From assembly GCF_034190915.1 (NCBI RefSeq), contig NW_026947546.1, positions 1,612,001-1,676,000 of the forward strand: a stretch of 64,000 bases of DNA. The letters are read 5' to 3'. Both the position numbers and the translations under genes were made by a program. Numbering within the stretch: position 1 is the stretch's first letter; each line of letters opens with the position of its first letter. Under the pieces are notes generated by a model. The model did no database searches. It was not told the DNA's origin and saw nothing but the letters and a program-made list of their open reading frames with translations. This stretch comes from Cavia porcellus (taxonomy: Eukaryota; Chordata; Mammalia; Rodentia; Caviidae). Positions 11,488-25,891 of this stretch are shown one piece after another.

Positions 11488-14368
11488 CACAAACCATAAC
11501 CCAAAATCTAAACCTAACCCTAACCTAAATCCTAACCCTAACCCTAACCCTAACCCATAACAATAACCCTAACCCTAACCGTAACCCTAACCCTAACACT
11601 AACTTCTAACCTTAACCCTAACCCTAATCATAACCCTAAGACTAAATCTCACCCTAAACAATAACACTAACCCTAAATGTAACCCTAACCCTAAACCTAA
11701 ACCATATCATAACCCTAAACCTAACACTAAACCTAACCCAAAACCTAACCCTAAAACGAAACCTAATCCTAAAACCTAACCCTAACCCTAACACTAAGCC
11801 TAACTCTAAAACTAACCATAACCCTAACCTTAACCTTAACTCTAAACCCAACCCTATCCCTAAACCTGACCCTAAACCTAAACCTAATCTAACCCTAACC
11901 CTAACCATAACCCTAAACTTTACCTTTACCCTAAACTCTAACCCTAATGCTAACCCTAACCCTAATCTCTAACTCTAAAAGATAACAATAAACCTAACCC
12001 TAAACCGAACTCTAAACCTAAACCTAACCTTAACCCTAACCATAACGCTAACCCTAACTGTAACCCTAGTTTTAACCCTAAGCTGAATACTAACACTAAT
12101 CCATAACCCTAACCTTAACCCTTACCATAACCCTAACACTAAATGTAAAACTAGCCCCTAACCCTAACACTAACCCAATCCGTAATCCCTAACCCTAATC
12201 CTAACCCTAACACTAAAACTAGCCGTAACCCTAAATGTAACACCAACACCGAACGTAACCCTAAACATCACTTTAACCATATCCTTAACACCTATCCCCT
12301 AACCCTAACCCAAACCCTAAACCTAACCATAACCCTAACACTAACACTAATGCTAAACCTAAACCCTAACCATAACCCTCACCCTAACGCTAACCCAAAA
12401 CCTACCTCTAATCCCTATCCTAAACCTAACCCTAACCCTAACCCTAAACCTCACACTAACCCTAAACCTAAACCTAACCCTAAACCTAACCTTAACCCTA
12501 ACCCTAACCCTAACCGTAACCCTAACACTCACCCTAACCCTATCCCTAATCGCTAACCCTAACCATAACCATAACCCAAACACTAACACCAAAACCCTAA
12601 CCCTAATCATAACACAAAACCTCACTGTAACCCTAACCCTAACCCTAGCTCTAATCCTAACCTTCTAGCCCTGACACTAGCCCTAATCCTAACCCTAACC
12701 CTAACACCTAACCCTAACCCTAACATCTAACCCTAACCCTAACCCTATCCCTAACCGTAAACCTATCAATAAACTAAAGCCTAGCCCTAAAACTATCCCT
12801 AAACCTAATCCTAGAACTGAGCCTAACGCTAACTCTAACTGTAAACTTAAAACTAATCCATAACCATAACCCTAACCAAAACCCTAAAACTCACTCTAAC
12901 CCTATCCCTAATCCCTAACCCTAACCCTAACCCTAACACAGACACTAACACCGAAACCCTAACCCTAAACCTAACCCGAACCCTAATCCTAAACTTAACC
13001 CTAACCGTAACCCTAAGCCTTACCTTAACCCTAAAACTAACACGAACCCAAATTCATAACCCTAAACCTAACTCTAAACCTAACCCTAATCCCTAACCCT
13101 AACGATAAGCCTAAACCTAACCCTAAACCTAAACCCTATCCCTAATCGATAACCCTAACTATATCCATAACCCAAACACTAACTCCAAAACCCTAACCCT
13201 AATCATAACACAACCCTAGCTCTAATCCTAACCTTCTAACTCTAACCCTAACCCTAATATTAAACCGAACCCTAACACTAACACCTACCCCTAACCCTAA
13301 CCCCTAACCCTAACCCTAACCCTATCCCTAACCGTAAACCTAATGCTAACCCTATCCCTAACCCTAAACCTATCAATAAACCGAACCCTAGCCCTAAAAC
13401 TATCCCTAACCCTAATCCTAGAACTGAGCCTAAAACTAACTCTAACTGTAAACGTAACAGTAATCCATAACCCTAACCCTAACCCTACCCCTAAACTCAC
13501 TCTAACACTGTCCCTAATTCCTAACTCTAACTCTAATCCTAACGCAAACAGTAACCCCGAAACCCTAACCCTAAACCTAACCCTAACATTAATCCTAATC
13601 TTCTAACCCTAACCCTAACCCTAGCCCTTACCCTAACGCTAAAACTAATCCTAACCCGAAACCCTAACCCTAACCCGAAGCCTAACACTAACACCTAACC
13701 CTAACCATAACCCTATCATTAAATCTAAACTTAATGCTAACCCTGTCCCTAACCCTAACCCAGACAATAAACCTAACCCTAAACCTAAAACTATCCCTAA
13801 CCCTAATCATAATACTGAGCCTAACACTAACCCTAAGCCTAACCCTAACCCTAAGTTCTAACTCTAACCCTAACCAGAACAGTAACCCTAGTCCATAACC
13901 CTAACATTAACCTTTACAATAACCCTAACCCTAACCGTAACACTAACCCCTAAGCCTGACCCTAACCTTATCCCTAATCCCTAAGCCTAGCTCTAACAAT
14001 AACACTAACCCTAACCATAACCCTAAACATAACTGTAAACCTAACCATAACCATAACCATATTCTTATCACCTAACCCATAACCCTAACCAAAACCCGAA
14101 CCCTAAACCTAACCCTAAACATAATAGTAACCCTGAACCTATCAGTCTTCCGAAGCCTAACCCTGACCCTATCCCTAACACCTAAACCCGAAACCTAACC
14201 CTAACCTGCCCCTAACCCTAACCTTAAACGTAACCGTAAACCTAACCCTAACCCTAATCCTAACCCTAACCCTAACCATTACCCTAACACTAACACTAAT
14301 CCTAAACTCTAACCCTAACACTTACCCAAACCCTAACCCTAAACTGTAAAACCAAACCCTAACCCTAA
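11488..14368 (+). repeat. HOR unit 5, type A (2881 bp; I=4, II=5)
   Basis: Type A front with a four-hexamer site I. It carries the CpG-loss variant AAATGTAACC (T at 11678) and CCCAATCCG near 12175, both shared with units 15 and 21. Site II has the TCCTAA interruption that precedes type B units. Confidence 0.95.
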
Positions 14369-17249
14369 CACAAACCATAACCCAAAATCTAAACCTAACC
14401 CTAACCTAAATCCTAACCCTAACCCTAACCCTAAACCATAACAATAACCCTAACCCTAACCATAACCCTAACACTAACACTAACTTCTAACCTTAACCCT
14501 AACCCTAATCATAACCCTAAGACTAAATCTCACCCTAAACAATAACACTAACCCTAAACGTAACCCTAACCCTAAACCTAAACCATATCATAACCCTAAA
14601 CCTAACACTAAACCTAACCCAAAACCTAACCCTAAAACGAAACCTAATCCTAAAACCTAACCCTAACCCTAACACTAAGCCTAAGTCTAAAACTAACCAT
14701 AACCGTAACCTCAACCTTAACCCCAAACCCAACCCTATCACTAAACCTGACCCTAAACCTAACCCTAATCTAACCCTAACCCTAACCATAACCCTAAACT
14801 TTACCTTTACCCTAAACTCTAACCCTAATGCTAACCCTAACCCTAATCTCTAATTCTAAAAGATAACAATAAACCTAACCCTAAACCGAACTCTAAACCT
14901 AAACCTAACCTTAACCCTAACCATAACGCTAACCCTAACTGTAACCCTAGTTTTAACCCTAAGCTGAATACTAACACTAATCCATAACCCTAACCTTAAC
15001 CCTTACCATAACGCTAACACTAAATGTAAAACTAGCCCCTAACGCTAACACTAACCCTATCCGTAATCCCTAACCCTAATCCTAACCCTAACACTAAAAC
15101 TAGCCGTAACCCTAAATGTAACACCAACACCGAACGTAACCCTAAACATAACCTTAACCATATCCTTAACACCTAACCCCTAACCCTAACCCAAACCCTA
15201 AACCTAACCATAACCCTAACACTAACACTAATGCTAACCCTAAACCCTAACCACAACCCTCACCCTAATGCTAACCCAAAACCTACCTCTAATCCCTATC
15301 CTAAACCTAACCCTAACCCTAACCCTAAACCTCACACTAACCCTAAACCTAAACCTAACCCTAAACCTAACCTTAACCCTAACCCTAACCCTAACCGTAA
15401 CCCTAACACTCACCCTAACCCTATCCCTAATCGCTAACCCTAACCATAACCATAACCCAAACACTAACACCAAAACCCTAACCCTAATCATAACACAAAA
15501 CCTCACTGTAACCCTAACCCTAACCCTAGCTCTAATCCTAACCTTCTAGCCCTGACACTAGCCGTAATCCTAACCCTAACCCTAACACCTAACCCTAACC
15601 CTAACACCTAACCCTAACCCTAACCCTATCCCTAACCGTAAACCTATCAATAAACTAAAGCCTAGCCCTAAAACTATCCCTAAACCTAATCCTAGAACTG
15701 AGCCTAACGCTAACTCTAACTGTAAACTTAAAACTAATCCATAACCATAACCCTAACCAAAACCCTAAAACTCACTCTAACCCTATCCCTAATCCCTAAC
15801 CCTAACCCTAACCCTAACACAGACACTAACACCGAAACCCTAACCCTAAACCTAACCCGAACCCTAATCCTAAACTTAACCCTAACCGTAACCCTAAGCC
15901 TTACCTTAACCCTAAAACTAACACGAACCCAAATTCATAACCCTAAACCTAACTCTAAACCTAACCCTAATCCCTAACCCTAACGATAAGCCTAAACCTA
16001 ACCCTAAACCTAAACCCTATCCCTAATCGATAACCCTAACTATATCCATAACCCAAACACTAACTCCAAAACCCTAACCCTAATCATAACACAACCCTAG
16101 CTCTAATCCTAACCTTCTAACTCTAACCCTAACCCTAATATTAAACCGAACCCTAACACTAACACCTACCCCTAACCCTAACCCCTAACCCTAACCCTAA
16201 CCCTATCCCTAACCGTAAACCTAATGCTAACCCTATCCCTAACCCTAAACCTATCAATAAACCGAACCCTAGCCCTAAAACTATCCCTAACCCTAATCCT
16301 AGAACTGAGCCTAAAACTAACTCTAACTGTAAACGTAACAGTAATCCATAACCCTAACCCTAACCCTACCCCTAAACTCACTCTAACACTGTCCCTAATT
16401 CCTAACTCTAACTCTAATCCTAACGCAAACAGTAACCCCGAAACCCTAACCCTAAACCTAACCCTAACATTAATCCTAATCTTCTAACCCTAACCCTAAC
16501 CCTAGCCCTTACCCTAACGCTAAAACTAATCCTAACCCGAAACCCTAACCCTAACCCGAAGCCTAACACTAACACCTAACCCTAACCATAACCCTATCAT
16601 TAAATCTAAACTTAATGCTAACCCTGTCCCTAACCCTAACCCAGACAATAAACCTAACCCTAAACCTAAAACTATCCCTAACCCTAATCATAATACTGAG
16701 CCTAACACTAACCCTAAGCCTAACCCTAACCCTAAGTTCTAACTCTAACCCTAACCAGAACAGTAACCCTAGTCCATAACCCTAACATTAACCTTTACAA
16801 TAACCCTAACCCTAACCGTAACACTAACCCCTAAGCCTGACCCTAACCTTATCCCTAATCCCTAAGCCTAGCTCTAACAATAACACTAACCCTAACCATA
16901 ACCCTAAACATAACTGTAAACCTAACCCTAACCATAACCATATTCTTATCACCTAACCCATAACCCTAACCAAAACCCGAACCCTAAACCTAACCCTAAA
17001 CCTAATAGTAACCCTGAACCTATCAGTCTTCCGAAGCCTAACCCTGACCCTATCCCTACAACCTAAACCCGAAACCTAACCCTAACCTGCCCCTAACCCT
17101 AACCTTAAACGTAACCGTAAACCTAACCCTAACCCTAACCCTAACCCTAACCCTAACCATTACCCTAACACTAACACTAATCCTAAACTCTAATCCTAAC
17201 ACTTAGCCAAACCCTAACACTAAACTGTAAAACCAAACCCTAACCCTAA
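14369..17249 (+). repeat. HOR unit 6, type B (2881 bp; I=4, II=5)
   Basis: Type B tags throughout the front, as in units 3 and 4. The tail has the TCCCTACAACCT form (near 17053) and ACACTTAGCC, with an uninterrupted site II. Unit 6 plus the front of unit 7 looks like a copy of unit 4 plus the front of unit 5, at an offset of 5762 bp. Confidence 0.95.
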
Positions 17250-20129
17250 CACAAACCATAACCCAAAATCTAAACCTAACCCTAACCTAAATCCTAACCC
17301 TAACCCTAACCCTAACCCATAACAATAACCCTAACCCTAACCGTAACCCTAACCCTAACACTAACTTCTAACCTTAACCCTAACCCTAATCATAACCCTA
17401 AGACTAAATCTCACCCTAAACAATAACACTAACCCTAAACGTAACCCTAACCCTAAACCTAAACCATATCATAACCCTAAACCTAACACTAAACCTAACC
17501 CAAAACCTAACCCTAAAACGAAACCTAATCCTAAAACCTAACCCTAACCCTAACACTAAGCCTAACTCTAAAACTAACCATAACCCTAACCTCAACCTTA
17601 ACCCCAAACCCAACCCTATCACTAAACCTGACCCCAAACCTAACCCTAATCTAACCCTAACCCTAACCATAACCCTAAACTTTACCTTTACCCTAAACTC
17701 TAACCCTAATGCTAACCCTAACCCTAATCTCTAATTCTAAAAGATAACAATAAACCTAACCCTAAACCGAACTCTAAACCTAAACCTAACCTTAACCCTA
17801 ACCATAACGCTAACCCTAACTGTAACCCTAGTTTTAACCCTAAGCTGAATACTAACACTAATCCATAACCCTAACCTTAACCCTTACCATAACGCTAACA
17901 CTAAATGTAAAACTAGCCCCTAACGCTAACACTAACCCTATCCGTAATCCCTAACCCTAATCCTAACCCTAACACTAAAACTAGCCGTAACCCTAAATGT
18001 AACACCAACACCGAACGTAACCCTAAACATAACCTTAAACATATCCTTAACACCTAACCCCTAACCCTAACCCAAACCCTAAACCTAACCATAACCCTAA
18101 CACTAACACTAATGCTAACCCTAAACCCTAACCACAACCCTCACCCTAATGCTAACCCAAAACCTACATCTAATCCCTATCCTAAACCTAACCCTAACCC
18201 TAACCCTAAACCTCACACTAACCCTAAACCTAAACCTAACCCTAAACCTAACCTTAACCCTAACCCTAACCCTAACCGTAACCCTAACACTCACCCTAAC
18301 CCTATCCCTAATCGCTAACCCTAACCATAACCATAACCCAAACACTAACACCAAAACCCTAACCCTAATCATAACACAAAACCTCACTGTAACCCTAACC
18401 CTAACCCTAGCTCTAATCCTAACCTTCTAGCCCTGACACTAGCCCTAATCCTAACCCTAACCCTAACACCTAACCCTAACCCTAACACCTAACCCTAACC
18501 CTAACCCTATCCCTAACCGTAAACCTATCAATAAACTAAAGCCTAGCCCTAAAACTATCCCTAAACCTAATCCTAGAACTGAGCCTAACGCTAACTCTAA
18601 CTGTAAACTTAAAACTAATCCATAACCATAACCCTAACCAAAACCCTAAAACTCACTCTAACCCTATCCCTAATCCCTAACCCTAACCCTAACCCTAACA
18701 CAGACACTAACACCGAAACCCTAACCCTAAACCTAACCCGAACCCTAATCCTAAACTTAACCCTAACCGTAACCCTAAGCCTTACCTTAACCCTGAAACT
18801 AACACGAACCCAAATTCATAACCCTAAACCTAACTCTAAACCTAACCCTAATCCCTAACCCTAACGATAAGCCTAAACCTAACCCTAAACCTAAACCCAT
18901 CCCTAATCGATAACCCTAACTATAACCATAACCCAAACACTAACTCCAAAACCCTAACCCTAATCATAACACAACCCTAGCTCTAATCCTAACCTTCTAA
19001 CTCTAACCCTAACCCTAATATTAAACCGAACCCTAACACTAACACCTACCCCTAACCCTAACCCCTAACCCTAACCCTAACCCTATCCCTAACCGTAAAC
19101 CTAATGCTAACCCTATCCCTAACCCTAAACCTATCAATAAACCGAACCCTAGCCCTAAAACTATCCCTAACCCTAATCCTAGAACTGAGCCTAAAACTAA
19201 CTCTAACTGTAAACGTAACAGTAATCCATAACCCTAACCCTAACCCTACCCCTAAACTCACTCTAACACTGTCCCTAATTCCTAACTCTAACTCTAATCC
19301 TAACGCAAACAGTAACCCCGAAACCCTAACCCTAAACCTAACCCTAAAATTAATCCTAATCTTCTAACCCTAACCCTAACCCTAGCCCTTACCCTAACGC
19401 TAAAACTAATCCTAACCCGAAACCCTAACCCTAACCCGAAGCCTAACACTAACACCTAACCCTAACCATAACCCTATCATTAAATCTAAACTTAATGCTA
19501 ACCCTGTCCCTAACCCTAACCCAGACAATAAACCTAACCCTAAACCTAAAACTATCCCTAACCCTAATCATAATACTGAGCCTAACACTAACCCTAAGCC
19601 TAACCCTAACCCTAAGTTCTAACTCTAACCCTAACCAGAACAGTAACCCTAGTCCATAACCCTAACATTAACCTTTACAATAACCCTAACCCTAACCGTA
19701 ACACTAACCCCTAAGCCTGACCCTAACCTTATCCCTAATCCCTAAGCCTAGCTCTAACAATAACACTAACCCTAACCATAACCCTAAACATAACTGTAAA
19801 CCTAACCCTAACCATAACCATATTCTTATCACCTAACCCATAACCCTAACCAAAACCCGAACCCTAAACCTAACCCTAAACCTAATAGTAACCCTGAACC
19901 TATCAGTCTTCCGAAGCCTAACCCTGACCCTATCCCTAACACCTAAACCCGAAACCTAACCCTAACCTGCCCCTAACCCTAACCTTAAACGTAACCGTAA
20001 ACCTAACCCTAACCCTAACCCTAACCCTAACCCTAACCATTACCCTAACACTAACACTAATCCTAAACTCTAACCCTAACACTTACCCAAACCCTAACCC
20101 TAAACTGTAAAACCAAACCCTAACCCTAA
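17250..20129 (+). repeat. HOR unit 7, A/B chimera (2880 bp; I=4, II=5)
   Basis: The first ~320 bp carry type A tags (CCCATAAC, AACCGTAACC, CCTAACTCT near 17561). From about 17593 onward type B tags take over (CTCAACCTTA, ACATAACCTT, GCTAACCCTA, CCACAACC). The switch lies between about 17566 and 17593. Private variants include ACCCCAAACC near 17631 and a 1-bp deletion near 18898 (AACCCATCCC for AACCCTATCCC), which explains 2880 rather than 2881 bp. Confidence 0.93.
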
Positions 20130-23004
20130 CACAAACCATAACCCAAAATCTAAACCTAACCCTAACCTAAATCCTAACCCTAACCCTAACCCTAACCCAT
20201 AACAATAACCCTAACCCTAACCGTAACCCTAACCCTAACACTAACTTCTAACCTTAACCCTAACCCTAATCATAACCCTAAGACTAAATCTCACCCTAAA
20301 CAATAACACTAACCCTAAACGTAACCCTAACCCTAAACCTAAACCATATCATAACCCTAAACCTAACACTAAACCTAACCCAAAACCTAACCCTAAAACG
20401 AAACCTAATCCTAAAACCTAACCCTAACCCTAACACTAAGCCTAACTCTAAAACTAACCATAACCCTAACCTTAACCTTAACTCTAAACCCAACCCTATC
20501 CCTAAACCTGACCCTAAACCTAAACCTAATCTAACCCTAACCCTAACCATAACCCTAAACTTTACCTTTACCCTAAACTCTAACCCTAATGCTAACCCTA
20601 ACCCTAATCTCTAACTCTAAAAGATAACAATAAACCTAACCCTAAACCGAACTCTAAACCTAAACCTAACCTTAACCCTAACCATAACGCTAACCCTAAC
20701 TGTAACCCTAGTTTTAACCCTAAGCTGAATACTAACACTAATCCATAACCCTAACCTTAACCCTTACCATAACCCTAACACTAAATGTAAAACTAGCCCC
20801 TAACCCTAACACTAACCCTATCCGTAATCCCTAACCCTAATCCTAACCCTAACACTAAAACTAGCCGTAACCCTAAATGTAACACCAACACCGAACGTAA
20901 CCCTAAACATCACTTTAACCATATCCTTAACACCTATCCCTTAACCCTAACCCAAACCCTAAACCTAACCATAATCCTAACACTAACACTAATGCTAAAC
21001 CTAAACCCTAACCATAACCCTCACCCTAACGCTAACCCAAAACCTTCCTCTAATCCCTATCCTAAACCTAACCCTAACCCTAACCCTAAACCTCACACTA
21101 ACCCTAAACCTAAACCTAACCCTAAACCTAACCTTAACCCTAACCCTAACCCTAACCGTAACCCTAACACTCACCCTAACCCTATCCCTAATCGCTAACC
21201 CTAACCATAACCATAACCCAAACACTAACACCAAAACCCTAACAATAATCATAACACAAAACCTCACTGTAACCCTAACCCTAACCCTAGCTCTAATCCT
21301 AACCTTCTAGCCCTGACACTAGCCCTAATCCTAACCCTAACCCTAACACCTAACCCTAAACCTAACATCTAACGCTAACCCTAACCCTATCCCTAACCGT
21401 AAACCTATCAATAAACTAAAGCCTAGCCCTAAAACTATCCCTAAACCTAATCCTAGAACTGAGCCTAACGCTAACTCTAACTGTAAACTTAAAACTAATC
21501 CATAACCATAACCCTAACCAAAACCCTAAAACTCACTCTAACCCTATCCCTAATCCCTAACCCTAACACAGACACTAACACCGAAACCCTAACCCTAAAC
21601 CTAACCCGAACCCTAATCCTAAACTTAACCCTAACCGTAACCCTAAGCCTTACCTTAACCCTAAAACTAACACGAATACAAATTCATAACCCTAAACCTA
21701 ACTCTAAACCTAACCCTAATGCCTAACCCTAACGATAAGCCTAAACCTAACCCTAAACCTAAACCCTATCCCTAATCGATAACCCTAACTATAACCGTAA
21801 CCGAAACTCTAACTCCAAAACCCTAACCCTAATCATAACACAACCCTAGCTCTAATCCTAACCTTCTAACTCTAACCCTAACCCTAATATTAAACCGAAC
21901 CCTAACACTAACACCTACCCCTAACCCTAACCCCTAACCCTAACCCTAACCCTATCCCTAACCGTAAACCTAATGCTAACCCTATCCCTAACCGTAAACC
22001 TATCAATAAACCGAACCCTAGCCCTAAAACTATCCCTAACCCTAATCCTAGACCTGAGCCTAAAACTAACTCTAACTGTAAACGTAACAGTAATCCATAA
22101 CCCTAACCCTAACCCTACCCCTAAACTCACTCTAACACTGTCCCTAATTCCTAACTCTAACTCTAATCCTAACGCAAACAGTAACCCCGAAACCCTAACC
22201 CTAAACCTAACCCTAACATTAATCCTAATCTTCTAACCCTAACCCTAACCCTAGCCCTTACCCTATCGCTAAAACTAATCCTAACCCGAAACCCTAACCC
22301 TAACCCGAAGCCTAACACTAACACCTAACCCTAACCATAACCCTATCATTAAATCTAAACTTAATGCTAACCCTGTCCCTAACCCTAACCCAGACAATAA
22401 ACCTAACCCTAAACCTAAAACTATCCCTAACCCTAATCATAATACTGAGCCTAACACTAACCCTAAGCCTAACCCTAACCCTAAGTTCTAACTCTAACCC
22501 TAACCAGAACAGTAACCCTAGTCCATAACCCTAACATTAACCTTTACAATAACCCTAACCCTAACCGTAACACTAACCCCTAAGCCTGACCCTAACCTTA
22601 TCCCTAATCCCTAAGCCTAGCTCTAACAATAACACTAACCCTAACCATAACCCTAAACATAACTGTAAACCTAACCATAACCATAACCATATTCTTATCA
22701 CCTAACCCATAACCCTAACCAAAACCCGAACCCTAAACCTAACCCTAAAAATAATAGTAACCCTGAACCTATCAGTCTTCCGAAGCCTAACCCTGACCCT
22801 ATCCCTAACACCTAAACCCGAAACCTAACCCTAACCTGCCCCTAACCCTAACCTTAAACGTAACCGTAAACCTAACCCTAACCCTAACCCTAACCCTAAC
22901 CCTAACCCTAACCATTACCCTAACACTAACACTAATCCTAAACTCTAACCCTAACACTTACCCAAACCCTAACCCTAAACTGTAAAACCAAACCCTAACC
23001 CTAA
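20130..23004 (+). repeat. HOR unit 8, type A, most diverged copy (2875 bp; I=2, II=6)
   Basis: Type A tags at the front. It has several private changes: CCTTCCTCT near 21043, AACAATAATC near 21242, ACGAATACA near 21672, AAACTCTAAC near 21804 and GACCTGAGCC near 22051. Site II reaches six perfect hexamers (22876-22911). Its higher load of private changes suggests less recent homogenisation than its neighbours. Confidence 0.94.
22876..22911 (+). repeat. Longest perfect CCCTAA tract (6 copies, site II of unit 8)
   Basis: Six uninterrupted consensus hexamers, equalled only at 25763-25798 in unit 9. On the - strand this gives six GGG runs spaced by TTA, enough for an intramolecular telomeric G-quadruplex (and an i-motif on +). 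Potential structure only. Confidence 0.85.
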
Positions 23005-25891
23005 CACAAACCATAACCCAAAATCTAAACCTAACACTAACCTAAATCCTAACCCTAACCCTAACCCTAAACCATAACAATAACCCTAACCCTAACCGTA
23101 ACCCTAACCCTAACACTAACTTCTAACCTTAACCCTAACCCTAATCATAACCCTAAGACTAAATCTCACCCTAAACAATAACACTAACCCTAAACGTAAC
23201 CCTAACCCTAAACCTAAACCATATCATAACCCTAAACCTAACACTAAACCTAACCCAAAACCTAACCCTAAAACTAAACCTAATCCTAATACCTAACCCT
23301 AACCCTAACACTAAGCCTAAGTCTAAAACTAACCATAACCCTAACCTCAACCTTAACCCCAAACCCAACCCTATCACTAAACCTGACCCTAAACCTAACC
23401 CTAATCTAACCCTAACCCTAACCATAACCCTAAACTTTACCTTTACCCTAAACTCTAACCCTAATGCTAACCCTAACCCTAATCTCTAATTCTAAAAGAT
23501 AACAATAAACCTAACCCTAAACCGAACTCTAAACCTAAACTTAACCTTAACCCTAACCATAACGCTAACCCTAACTGTAACCCTAGTTTTAACCCTAAGC
23601 TGAATACTAACACTAAACCATAACCCTAACCTTAACCCTTACCATAACCCTAACACTAAATGTAAAACTAGCCCCTAACCCTAACACTAACCCTATCCGT
23701 AATCCCTAACCCTAATCCTAACCCTAACACTAAAACTAGCCGTAACCCTAAATGTAACACCAACACCGAACGTAACCCTAAACATAACCTTAACCATATC
23801 CTTAACACCTAACCCCTAACCCTAACCCAAACCCTAAACCTAACCATAACCCTAACACTAACACTAATGCTAACCCTAAACCCTAACCACAACCCTCACC
23901 CTAATGCTAACCCAAAACCTACCTCTAATCCCTATCCTAAACCTAACCCTAACCCTAACCCTAAACCTCACACTAACCCTAAACCTAAACCTAACCCTAA
24001 ACCTAACCTTAACCCTAACCCTAACCCTAACCGTAACCCTAACACTCACCCTAACCCTATCCCTAATCGCTAACCCTAACCATAACTATAACCCAAACAC
24101 TAACACCAAAACCCTAACCCTAATCATAGCACAAAACCTCACTGTAACCCTAACCCTAACCCTAGCTCTAATCCTAACCTTCTAGCCCTGACACTAGCCC
24201 TAATCCTAACCCTAACCCTAACACCTAACCCTAACCCTAACACCTAACCCTAACCCTAACCCTATCCCTAACCGTAAACCTATCAATAAACTAAAGCCTA
24301 GCCCTAAAACTATCCCTAAACCTAATCCTAGAACTGAGCCTAACGCTAACTCTAACTGTAAACTTAAAACTAATCCATAACCATAACCCTAACCAAAACC
24401 CTAAAACTCACTCTAACCCTATCCCTAATCCCTAACCCTAACCCTAACCCTAACACAGACACTAACACCGAAACCCTAACCCTAAACCTAACCCGAACCC
24501 TAATCCTAAACTTAACCCTAACCGTAACCCTAAGCCTTACCTTAACCCTAAAACTAACACGAACCCAAATTCATAACCCTAAACCTAACTCTAAACCTAA
24601 CCCTAATCCCTAACCCTAACGATAAGCCTAAACCTAACCCTAAACCTAAACCCTATCCCTAATCGATAACCCTAACTATAACCATAACCCAAACACTAAC
24701 TCCAAAACCCTAACCCTAATCATAACACAACCCTAGCTCTAATCCTAACCTTCTAACTCTAACCCTAACCCTAATATTAAACCGAACACTAACACTAACA
24801 CCTACCCCTAACCCTAACCCCTAACCCTAACCCTAACCCTATCCCTAACCGTAAACCTAATGCTAACCCTATCCCTAACCCTAAACCTATCAATAAACCG
24901 AACCCTAGCCCTAAAACTATCCCTAACCCTAATCCTAGAACTGAGCCTAAAACTAACTCTAACTGTAAACGTAACAGTAATCCATAACCCTAACCCTAAC
25001 CCTACCCCTAAACTCACTCTAACACTGTCCCTAATTCCTAACTCTAACTCTAATCCTAACGCAAACAGTAACCCCGAAACCCTAACCCTAAACCTAACCC
25101 TAACATTAATCCTAATCTTCTAACCCTAACCCTAACCCTAGCCCTTACCCTAACGCTAAAACTAATCCTAACCCGAAACCCTAACCCTAACCCGAAGCCT
25201 AACACTAACACCTAACCCTAACCATAACCCTATCATTAAATCTAAACTTAATGCTAACCCTGTCCCTAACCCTAACCCAGACAATAAACCTAACCCTAAA
25301 CCTAAAACTATCCCTAACCCTAATCATAATACTGAGCCTAACACTAACCCTAAGCCTAACCCTAACCCTAAGTTCTAACTCTAACCCTAACCAAAACAGT
25401 AACCCTAGTCCATAACCCTAACATTAACCTTTACAATAACCCTAACCCTAACCGTAACACTAACCCCTAAGCCTGACCCTAACCTTATCCCTAATCCCTA
25501 AGCCTAGCTCTAACAATAACAATAACCATAACCATAACCCTAAACATAACTGTAAACCTAACCATAACCATAACCATATTCTTATCACCTAACCCATAAC
25601 CCTAACCAAAACCCGAACCCTAAACATAACCCTAAACCTAATAGTAACCCTGAACCTATCAGTCTTCCGAAGCCTAACCCTGACCCTATCCCTAACACCT
25701 AAACCCGAAACCTAACCCTAACCTGCCCCTAACCCTAACCTTAAACGTAACCGTAAACCTAACCCTAACCCTAACCCTAACCCTAACCCTAACCCTAACC
25801 ATTACCCTAACACTAACACTAATCCTAAACTCTAACCCTAACACTTACCCAAACCCTAACCCTAAACTGTAAAACCAAACCCTAACCCTAA
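23005..25891 (+). repeat. HOR unit 9, B-like mosaic, longest unit (2887 bp; I=4, II=6)
   Basis: Mosaic front: B-like CCCTAAACCATAAC, then A-like AACCGTAACC, then B-like CTCAACCTTA with A-like CATAACCCTAACACTAAA near 23642, then B-like ACATAACCTT and GCTAACCCTA. It carries AAACTAAACC near 23272, as in units 14, 18 and 20. Having both tracts at maximum (site I four, site II six, 25763-25798) makes this the longest unit. Confidence 0.93.
25763..25798 (+). repeat. Perfect CCCTAA tract (6 copies, site II of unit 9)
   Basis: Same site and allele as in unit 8, flanked by ACCTAA and CCATTACCC. Unit 9 also has the long allele of site I. Confidence 0.85.
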
